From a virus: a DNA stretch of 21,396 nucleotides. The notes under the pieces were generated by a model. The model was not told the DNA's origin. It searched no databases and worked only from the letters and a program-made list of their open reading frames with translations. Positions 15,196 to 21,396 of this stretch are shown in pieces. The translations under genes and the position numbers were made by a program. The stretch covers positions 1-21,396 of the IMG/VR virus record IMGVR_UViG_3300036770_002619, one strand, 5' to 3'. Numbering within the stretch: position 1 is the stretch's first letter; the number at the start of each line of letters is the position of its first letter.

Positions 15196-17519
15196 TGGCT
15201 TTCTCGCAAGCAGAAGAAAATTACTATGTAGACCGTGGTTTAAGTTCCCTCGAACCAAATCAGATTACAAAGCTTAAGCTCCAAGCCAACATCATTCTTG
15301 GAGACTTCATTTTCAACACCATTGATGAGAACGGTGTTACTTGGGTAGTAACAGATATTGAAGGCTGGTGGAGACACCCAGAGCCTGAGGTTCCAGATAT
15401 CCCTCGCGGGTGGGGAGATGGTTCCTACGACGTTAAGGGTCGATATATGGCCCGACTCTTCACTCTTCAAGGTGTATTCCTTACTCCAGACCCATCGCTG
15501 GTTGAAGCGGCAAGAAACAAACTTATTGCTGCATCAGACCTTGTTTATAAGGGTGTTTGGCTTAAGACTGGTAGTAACCCGATTCGTGCTTCTTTTGTTC
15601 GTCTTGCTGGTGCACCAGAATTCAACACAATAAACGCTAGAGGCAGAACAGAGTTCACTATCCCTCTACGAGCAGCTGACCCAATCAAGTATGAATGGAA
15701 CGACCAAGACCCAGAGGGTTACGAAAAGGTAGAGCTCCCAGCAAAGAACACACCTGCTGGATTCAGCGGTTCCGCTTCTGTTTTTAACAATGGAAATTAC
15801 CCTGTTCCTTGCTATCTAGAAGTTCTTGGAACCCTAGGCTCTCCAGCAACTATCTACAACAGAACAACAGACCAACTGATTATCATCACTCAGGGGCTTC
15901 GTGGTAGTAGCTCTGCTTCTATCGTAAATAAAAAGTTGTCCTTTGACACCGAATCTTTAAAGGACGTTGTAACCCTTACAAGCGTTACATCTCATGATTT
16001 TAGAGTAGGAAACATTATTGATGTGTCTGGGGCTGGTGAAGAGTTTGATGGTGAACATGTCATCACTTCTATTCCATCTGCAACCACGTTTACCTACGAA
16101 ACACTCGTTGCTGAGATTAAGCCAGTAGCTTCTAAAAAACTAGAAAACAGCGTAGCAACGCTACAGACATCAGACGTACATGGGTTTAGTGCTGGGCAGG
16201 AAGTAACTATTAAAAGTGTTGATGGCGTATTCGATGGGGACTACACAATTCTCTCCACGCCCACATCAACTTCGTTTACATACTCAAAAACTCGTATCCC
16301 ACCTGTATCTATTATTTCAAAAGTACTTGTTTCTAACATTGCCACTCTAACTACTTCAAGCCCTCACCAATTTTTAGTTGGTGAAACCGTCACTATTTCA
16401 AACGTTGATGTCAACTTCAACGGTTCATATGTAATCACTGCAATTCCAGACTCAAATCAATTCAGCTACGCGGCAACAAGAACTAATGCCCGTGCTGTAA
16501 TTAACAAGCAGATGTCTAATGATGTTGTTACGCTGACAACAACAGCGCCTCATGGGTTTGTTGTCGGGGAAATTGTCAACATCACTGCCGTTGACTTGTC
16601 TTTGAACGGTGGCTACCAAGTTAGTTCTACCCCAAGCCCAACAACATTCACTTATTTACGCCCTCGCGGGACACAAAAGACAGTAAGCGTTAAGGCTAGA
16701 ACAGGAAACGTGGCAACTCTAACTACCACTTCCCCACACGGCTTTGTGGTAGGCGAAAAAGTCACAATCTCAAACGTTGATTCAAGCTTTAATGGCACCT
16801 TCACGATTACATCTCTACCGAGCAATAGCACTTTTACATACTCAAACGCTGGCTCCGACCTCGTTTCCACTGTAGTAAATAATGGAACAGTAAGCGCAAA
16901 GAGCAGAGTAGTTGGCTCTTACTCGATTACTGGAAACGTTGTTACTGTTACTACGCCTAATGCTCATGGAGTCATCTTTGGTGAGTCTGTAACTATTTCT
17001 GGCATCCCAGCAATCAACGGGACATATGAAGTTATTGGAATCCCAACCACCAACACCTTCACGTTCTCGAAGACAGAATCCAATACCCCGTCTACAGATG
17101 TAACAAACGCTTTTGTAGAAATGTCTGGAACAATTGCTTCTTCTGCAGTAGTTCCCGATGGAACAGCAACTGTTGGTGGAAGTCTTCCTCTTGCCTCTTC
17201 TTCTGGAACAGCAAGTGTTTCAGACAGCATCGCTGAAACACCTGCTGGTGGTTACGCAATTAAGAAAAATGACGTACAGTTCACTCCAGGTTTAACTGGA
17301 GCTAATGCGTTCCTAAGCCCAGAAATTCTAGAGATTGACACAAAGAACCGAGAGGTCTTCTACAACGGAGAAATTGAAGGTGCTAGGGGTCGTATTGATG
17401 TGTTGGCTGACTTCATTCAGTTGGAGCCTGGCGAAAACATCATTGAGTTTGAAGACCAAGGTGTATCAGACGGACAAGCAAACCTAAGGATTTTGTACAG
17501 GTCTGGTTGGATTGGTTAA
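15195..17519 (+). CDS. Distal tail protein (Dit) with inserted six-repeat array
   Basis: The product is 774 residues, its ATG overlapping the tape measure stop (TAATG). Residues 1-200 resemble the N-terminal Dit domain: WVVTDIEGWWRHPEPEVPDI, PRGWGDGSYDVKGRYMAR and TLQGVFLTPDP. A galectin-like domain appears to begin with PVPCYLEVLG..GSPATIYNRTTDQLIII (about 202-236) and to resume only at LEIDTKNREVFYNG with FIQLEPGENIIEF and RILYRSGWIG at the very end (about 712-774). Between the halves lie six tandem beta repeats (257-626) and a Ser/Thr/Ala-rich linker. Typical Dits are 250-320 residues, so about 470 residues are inserted. Dit forms the ring joining tube and baseplate; enlarged 'evolved' Dits are known to carry binding domains. 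Identity is likely; binding by the insert is inferred. Confidence 0.75.
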   Translation: MAFSQAEENYYVDRGLSSLEPNQITKLKLQANIILGDFIFNTIDENGVTWVVTDIEGWWRHPEPEVPDIPRGWGDGSYDVKGRYMARLFTLQGVFLTPDPSLVEAARNKLIAASDLVYKGVWLKTGSNPIRASFVRLAGAPEFNTINARGRTEFTIPLRAADPIKYEWNDQDPEGYEKVELPAKNTPAGFSGSASVFNNGNYPVPCYLEVLGTLGSPATIYNRTTDQLIIITQGLRGSSSASIVNKKLSFDTESLKDVVTLTSVTSHDFRVGNIIDVSGAGEEFDGEHVITSIPSATTFTYETLVAEIKPVASKKLENSVATLQTSDVHGFSAGQEVTIKSVDGVFDGDYTILSTPTSTSFTYSKTRIPPVSIISKVLVSNIATLTTSSPHQFLVGETVTISNVDVNFNGSYVITAIPDSNQFSYAATRTNARAVINKQMSNDVVTLTTTAPHGFVVGEIVNITAVDLSLNGGYQVSSTPSPTTFTYLRPRGTQKTVSVKARTGNVATLTTTSPHGFVVGEKVTISNVDSSFNGTFTITSLPSNSTFTYSNAGSDLVSTVVNNGTVSAKSRVVGSYSITGNVVTVTTPNAHGVIFGESVTISGIPAINGTYEVIGIPTTNTFTFSKTESNTPSTDVTNAFVEMSGTIASSAVVPDGTATVGGSLPLASSSGTASVSDSIAETPAGGYAIKKNDVQFTPGLTGANAFLSPEILEIDTKNREVFYNGEIEGARGRIDVLADFIQLEPGENIIEFEDQGVSDGQANLRILYRSGWIG
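15963..17072 (+). repeat. Six tandem FCCH-like beta repeats in Dit
   Basis: Cores lie at about 15963-16100, 16146-16289, 16335-16472, 16518-16658, 16707-16844 and 16935-17072. Spacing is 183-189 nt except for a longer last step. The consensus core is NVATLTT..PHGF.VGE.VTI.NVD, then FNG.Y.IT..PS..TFTYS. Copy 1 is the most diverged (HDF, EFDGEH). Units differ at DNA level. Confidence 0.9.
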
Positions 17520-17543
17520 CGAAAAAGAGACAGGACGAGAAAG

Positions 17544-19541
17544 ATGCCAATAGAAGAGACAGTTGAGTACAGATACTTCCTAACGGACTTACTCAGCAAC
17601 GACATTATTTCAGAAGTCCCCTTCAAAGGGGTGAGCTTCGAAAGAGCCAACCGCCGTGCTGGTGCTTTTTCTGGAGAGATTCCTTTTGTTGAGGCAACAA
17701 AAGGGCTAGACCTTTATGAAGCAACCATGCCTGGTCGTACTGGTGTTTACGTTATGCGTAACGGGGTGTGCGTGTGGGGCGGAATTATCTGGTCTCGCGA
17801 ATACAGCGTGAAAGACCGAACTCTCTCCGTTGAAGGTGCAGAGTTTATGAGCTACTTCTACCACCGAACAATTTGGCAGACAATTCAGTATGGCTCTGAT
17901 TTTATTGGTATTTACGCATACAACACTACAAACGGCGTTGGAACAATAACTACAGAATTTCCCCACGGCTTTAGAGTTGGTCAGGTGGTTCGTGTTACAT
18001 TCACAAACCCCACTGTGGATGGAACCCACACAATCATTGGAATTCCTTCAGCAAACAGCTTTCAGTTCACAACAACATCTGCAAACTCAAACGGCCTCAG
18101 CACTTCTGGAGCTGTAAGAAGTTTGGTTGACACATACGACTTTGCTAGAGACCTTATCTTTAGGGCATCCACTGACCTAGCTGGTCTTAACTTTGCTAAC
18201 GAAGTAATCAAACCAGCAAAAGAGCTTCAAGTAGCTATTGTGTCTAAGCAGCGCTCTTCAAACATTGTGACTCTTACTACCTCAGAAGACCATGGAGTAA
18301 TTCCAGGCCAAGAAATCGAAGTTGTTGAGGTTGACCCGAGACTTGACGGCTTTTATGAAGCAATCGAAGTACCAGACAAAAGAACTATTAGGTATGAACT
18401 AGCTGGTCCAGACATTGCAAGGTCATCTCTGGCTGGAATCAGAACAATTAACGTTTTGGGCAAACAACTTTTCAACAACGTAGCAACTTTAACTCTTGAA
18501 ACAGCCCACGGAGCATCTGTCGGTCAAACCGTCATTGTTCAAGGGGTAGACGCATTCTTTACTGGTCGTTTGGATACAACTTTTAACGGACGATTCACTA
18601 TTAGCGGTGTCCCTAGTGCAAACAGCTTTACTTTCTCTTCTGGTGGGATTCTCAATGTTGGACCAGAGGGAGTCGCTGGTGGAGTTGCCACTTTTGGGTC
18701 AAAAGTTGTTTATGGAGATTACGGAAGCTACTCAGCAAACGGAGACATTGGAATAGCTTTTGAGAATCTAGAAAAAAGCGGGTTCTACCAAGACACCCAA
18801 GTCATTAGAGGTTTCGAGCAAAAAACCGTTGGTGAAATTCTTGAAGAGTATTCAAACACTGTAGATGGTGGCTTTGAGTACCGCATTGACTGCGACTACG
18901 ACTATGACACGGCTTCATTTAGCAGAACATTCAAACTATTCCAGATAGAACTGGCTGAGCCACCCCCACCCGGCGAACTTTACCCAGTCTCTGCTTTGGG
19001 TGCTGACCAGTACGTCTTTGAGTTTCCTGGCAACATTATTGACTTCACTGTTTCAGAAAATGCAGAAGACGCAGCAACACGGTTCTGGACAGTGGGAAGA
19101 ATTGAAGACATGACTGATGATGCAAGTCAGCCATATGCTGGAGCCGCTGAAAGAACTCAGCTAAACAACGAGAATGGTAGAAGCTGGCCTCTTCTTGACC
19201 AAGTAGAACAGCTAGACGGTATCGAAGACGAGTTGTCTCTCTATGACTACTCTAAAGACTTTCTTTACGAGTCAAGGCCACCAATCGGTGAGTTCAGCAT
19301 TACTGTCAACGGCTCTATTGCTCCAGTTATAGGAAGCTATTTTCCAGGAGACTGGTGCTCTTTGATTCTCGATGATGACTTTGTTCGACAACGACTAGCT
19401 AACGACCAAGAACCACGAGATGACGTTATTGTTAGAAAGATTTCATCATTTACGGTGAATGTTCCTGACTCACCGACTTACCCAGAGGAAGTGGAACTTA
19501 TTCTTATTCCAGATTGGAAGGTAGACCAACGTGGCGACTAG
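17544..19541 (+). CDS. Baseplate hub / tail-associated protein (gp27-like minor tail protein)
   Basis: The product is 665 residues from ATG 17544, 24 nt after Dit. The N-terminus (YRYFLTDLLSNDIISEVPFK, RRAGAFSGEIPF, VMRNGVCVWGGIIW) and LSVEGAEFMSYFYHR are typical of the gp27-like hub proteins that follow Dit in actinophages. Three copies of the beta repeat interrupt the chain (nt 17931-18071, 18261-18398, 18477-18641). The C-terminal half (from about 18710) includes IGIAFENLEKSGFY, TVGEILEEYSNTVDGGFEYRI and a last part with GSYFPGDWCSLIL and VELILIPDW, again hub-like. No cell-wall hydrolase is recognisable. The gene overlaps the fibre gene by 11 nt, consistent with joint translation. Confidence 0.75.
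   Translation: MPIEETVEYRYFLTDLLSNDIISEVPFKGVSFERANRRAGAFSGEIPFVEATKGLDLYEATMPGRTGVYVMRNGVCVWGGIIWSREYSVKDRTLSVEGAEFMSYFYHRTIWQTIQYGSDFIGIYAYNTTNGVGTITTEFPHGFRVGQVVRVTFTNPTVDGTHTIIGIPSANSFQFTTTSANSNGLSTSGAVRSLVDTYDFARDLIFRASTDLAGLNFANEVIKPAKELQVAIVSKQRSSNIVTLTTSEDHGVIPGQEIEVVEVDPRLDGFYEAIEVPDKRTIRYELAGPDIARSSLAGIRTINVLGKQLFNNVATLTLETAHGASVGQTVIVQGVDAFFTGRLDTTFNGRFTISGVPSANSFTFSSGGILNVGPEGVAGGVATFGSKVVYGDYGSYSANGDIGIAFENLEKSGFYQDTQVIRGFEQKTVGEILEEYSNTVDGGFEYRIDCDYDYDTASFSRTFKLFQIELAEPPPPGELYPVSALGADQYVFEFPGNIIDFTVSENAEDAATRFWTVGRIEDMTDDASQPYAGAAERTQLNNENGRSWPLLDQVEQLDGIEDELSLYDYSKDFLYESRPPIGEFSITVNGSIAPVIGSYFPGDWCSLILDDDFVRQRLANDQEPRDDVIVRKISSFTVNVPDSPTYPEEVELILIPDWKVDQRGD
17931..18641 (+). 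repeat. Three dispersed FCCH-like beta repeats in the hub protein
   Basis: Cores at 17931-18071 (GTITTEFPHGF.VGQ), 18261-18398 (NIVTLTTSEDHGV.PGQ) and 18477-18641 (NVATLTLETAHG..VGQ). The third has an extra loop of about ten residues before FNGRFTI. A hub segment lies between the first and second copies, so these insertions are not all tandem as in Dit. Confidence 0.82.
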
Positions 19542-21045
19542 ACGAATGGCAAGTAGACGGAATTTCACTGGCACCGTCTCACAACTTCAAAGAAGGCTTC
19601 GTTACCTTGAGGGAAGGCCCTCTCCATCAAAGCTGGGGAATTACTCCGTTCCAAGAACGGCTATTCAACCAAAAGCAATAGCCACAGACCAGATTGCCGC
19701 TGCGGCGGTCACGAACGACCAAGTTGCTGCTGACGCAATTGCTCTTGCCAACATGCAAGCAAACTCCGTTGGCTCTAGTCAGATTATTGCTGGTTCTGTC
19801 ACAAACTCAGAGTTGGGGGATAACTCTGTAACAAGCGACAAAATTGCAGGAGGCTCTGTTGGAAGTTCTGAGCTAGCCGATTCTGCAGTAGGAACAAATC
19901 AAATTCAAGATAACGCTGTGACAGAAGCAAAGCTTGCAACAGACTCCGTTACTGAAGACAAGATTGCTGCTGACTCAGTTGGGACATCAGAGCTTCAAGA
20001 CCTTGCTGTTGAAGAAGCCAACATTGCCAGCAGCGCGGTGACAGAAGACAAAATTGCTAGCAGTGCTGTAACCACCAGCAAAATAGAAAACGAGGCGGTT
20101 ACAAAAGACAAAATTGATAACGGAGCTGTGACTAACGAAAAGCTTGCTTCAAACGCTGTCAGCACAGACAAAATTCAAAACGGAAACGTTACCGACGCAA
20201 AAATTGATAAGGTCAGCTCTTCAAAACTAGACGGTCTTGTTCAGGCTTCTCAAATTGCCAACCTTGGCGCTGGAAAGATTACTTCTGGAACTTTTGATGT
20301 AGCCAGAATTCCAGACCTGAGCGCAGACAAAATCACATCAGGTACTCTTGCTGCTGCTCGAATCCCTGGACTTGCAGCTTCAAAAATTACATCTGGAACT
20401 TTTGATGATGCTCGAATCCCTGGTCTTCCAGCATCAAAAATCACTTCTGGAACTTTTGGTACAGCCAGAATTGCTGATAGTGCAATTACTAGCGCAAAAA
20501 TAGCTGACAGAACAGTTACTGGTACAGATATTGCTAGTGACACCGTAACCTCAGGAAACACCACCAGCGAAAGATTTATTGTTGGAAGTGGTTTGCAGGC
20601 TATTGGTACTTATCTTTTTGATGGCTATGGAAGAGGTGGAGGTCAGCTCTTTTATATCGCGGCAAATGTTGGAACAGACGGAAACAGCTTGGCAAAAGGA
20701 AACCACACTCACGGCGGTACCTCGTCTCTTAGATATAAAAAAGATATCTCCGACTATCAACTTGACGACCCCAAAAGAATCCTGCAGCTAAAACTAAAGA
20801 AATTCAAATACAAAGCAAAAAACAGAGACATGCAGGAAGAGTGGAACCGCGACTACCTTCACGGGTATATCGCTGAGGATGTGCAAGAATTAGGTGTAGA
20901 AGAGATTCTTACCTACAACCACCACGGGGAAGTAGAAACCGTCAGATACGACATGCTGGGGGTCCTACTACTGGAGCTCGTCAAGGAACAGCAATCTGAG
21001 ATAGACTCTCTCAGAGAAGAAGTGAAGCAGATTAGAGGGATATAA
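19531..21045 (+). CDS. Tail fibre with repeat shaft and Peptidase_S74 intramolecular chaperone
   Basis: The product is 504 residues. GTG 19531 is chosen because AAGG lies 9 nt upstream, whereas the in-frame ATG at 19546 has no such site. A basic N-terminal anchor (1-50) is followed by 17 decapeptide repeats (53-222), four 18-residue ITSGT...ARIP repeats (247-318), a short linker, a GNHTHGG motif (390-396), and a C-terminal domain (about 398-504). That domain carries SSLRYKKDI, GYIAEDVQELGVEE, VRYDMLGVLLLELVK and a terminal coiled coil, as in Peptidase_S74 chaperones. Ser398/399 with Lys403/404 match the known Ser-Lys spacing (5 residues) of the self-cleavage dyad. Such domains trimerise the fibre and then cut themselves off. 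The fibre probably mediates receptor binding. Confidence 0.88.
   Translation: MATRRMASRRNFTGTVSQLQRRLRYLEGRPSPSKLGNYSVPRTAIQPKAIATDQIAAAAVTNDQVAADAIALANMQANSVGSSQIIAGSVTNSELGDNSVTSDKIAGGSVGSSELADSAVGTNQIQDNAVTEAKLATDSVTEDKIAADSVGTSELQDLAVEEANIASSAVTEDKIASSAVTTSKIENEAVTKDKIDNGAVTNEKLASNAVSTDKIQNGNVTDAKIDKVSSSKLDGLVQASQIANLGAGKITSGTFDVARIPDLSADKITSGTLAAARIPGLAASKITSGTFDDARIPGLPASKITSGTFGTARIADSAITSAKIADRTVTGTDIASDTVTSGNTTSERFIVGSGLQAIGTYLFDGYGRGGGQLFYIAANVGTDGNSLAKGNHTHGGTSSLRYKKDISDYQLDDPKRILQLKLKKFKYKAKNRDMQEEWNRDYLHGYIAEDVQELGVEEILTYNHHGEVETVRYDMLGVLLLELVKEQQSEIDSLREEVKQIRGI
19687..20211 (+). repeat. Decapeptide (30-bp) repeat array in the fibre shaft
   Basis: Seventeen uninterrupted ten-residue units plus a partial one. 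The consensus is (D/S)-(K/E/Q)-(I/L)-A-x-x-(A/S)-V-T-x, for example DKIASSAVTT and SELADSAVGT. A strict ten-residue phase with alternating I/L and V suggests an elongated triple beta-stranded shaft. Bases vary freely between units. Confidence 0.9.
20269..20484 (+). repeat. Four 18-residue (54-bp) repeats in the fibre shaft
   Basis: Units read (A)xKITSGT, (F/L), x, x, ARIPxLx, with the last diverging to ARIADSA. DNA similarity is higher than in the decapeptide array (repeated TCTGGAACTTTTG), suggesting more recent expansion. A few decapeptide-like units resume downstream of 20484. Confidence 0.88.
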
Positions 21046-21386
21046 TGATAACTTTTGAAGCTTTATACGAAGCACCATCAACTAAGCCCACTCTTGCTAA
21101 GGTCATTTCTTTGGGTGGAGAAGAGTATAAACAGAGAATGATGTTTAGCTCGTATGACGAAGAGGAAATGGATACAATTCCGACCTCTGTCATACTCCAA
21201 CATTTGGATAACTTAGTAAGTTACATGCAGAATGTATCTTTAGGACTTAGAGTAGTTGGATTGGCTGAGCCAAAACCAGAAGATGCAGAATACATCGTTG
21301 GAATCAACGATTTGTGGTGGGCCAAGGACGAGGCTAGGTCTTGGTGGGTATATGCTCGCAGCTCACGAGAGCCAGAGGATTTATAA
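21045..21386 (+). CDS. Small protein of unknown function downstream of the fibre
   Basis: The product is 113 residues, acidic, its ATG sharing a base with the fibre stop (TAATG), so it is probably translationally coupled. Visible features are a mid-chain hydrophobic helix (SVILQHLDNLVSYMQNVSLGLRVVGL) and a Trp-rich end (DLWWAKDEARSWWVY). There is no signal peptide or membrane segment. I do not recognise the family. Coupling to a fibre gene suggests a fibre assembly factor or a minor tail-tip component, but this rests on position only. Confidence 0.6.
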   Translation: MITFEALYEAPSTKPTLAKVISLGGEEYKQRMMFSSYDEEEMDTIPTSVILQHLDNLVSYMQNVSLGLRVVGLAEPKPEDAEYIVGINDLWWAKDEARSWWVYARSSREPEDL

Positions 21387-21387
21387 C

Positions 21388-21396
21388 ATGTACGAA
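21388..21396 (+). CDS. Probable start of the next gene (3' partial)
   Basis: ATG 21388 follows the previous stop by one base, with AGAGG about ten bases upstream. Only three codons (Met-Tyr-Glu) are inside the window, so nothing can be said of its product. Confidence 0.4.

Noticed and set aside
15963-17072. Ubiquitin-pathway function implied by the FCCH-like label
   Set aside because: The label, recalled from automatic annotation of phage proteins, reflects a small beta fold only; there is no adenylation or thiol-transfer domain in any of the three carrier proteins.

Overview
The window is a contiguous piece of the virion-assembly (late) module of a tailed, long-tailed (siphovirus-type) dsDNA phage. 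Every gene is on the + strand, genes abut or overlap (TAATG junctions at 10206, 15195 and 21045), and the longest non-coding stretch is only 171 nt. Several proteins (capsid, protease, major tail protein, adaptor, Dit) look like families I know from actinobacteriophages. The base composition is moderate rather than GC-rich, and the extended Shine-Dalgarno before the tape-measure gene (GAAAGGAGGTGAT) fits a Gram-positive or actinobacterial 16S tail. A low-GC actinobacterial host, for example a freshwater one, is my inference and not proven here.

Layout. 1-4074: a very large composite capsid-maturation protease, 5' end outside the window, with an HK97-like serine protease core and a duplicated small C-terminal domain. 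4075-4245: a leader with inverted repeats. 4246-6411: major capsid protein with a long acidic N-terminal scaffold-like extension. 6473-7363: a second capsid-type protein. 7396-8442: major tail (tube) protein with one copy of a beta-rich repeat, followed by a strong stem-loop. 8539-10601: head-tail connector block (adaptor, stopper/terminator-like protein, HK97 gp10-like protein). 10659-11404: the two overlapping tail assembly chaperone frames. 11425-15195: tape measure. 15195-19541: distal tail protein (Dit) and baseplate hub, both carrying inserted copies of the same beta-rich repeat. 19531-21045: a repeat-built tail fibre ending in a Peptidase_S74-type intramolecular chaperone. 21045-21386: a small unknown protein. 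21388: probable start of the next gene.

How it works together. The protease would process a scaffold-fused capsid precursor; the connector proteins close the head; the chaperones load the tape measure, which sets tail length; the tube protein polymerises on it; Dit, hub and fibre form the adsorption tip. The most unusual theme is one repeat family of about 45-60 residues (resembling what is often labelled an E1 FCCH-like domain in phage proteins) spread over three tail proteins in ten copies. Six of these sit in tandem inside what appears to be the galectin-like domain of Dit, so the tube and tip share a surface-decorating module. I see no defence system, RNA gene, integrase, lysis gene, CRISPR array or insertion sequence in the window.
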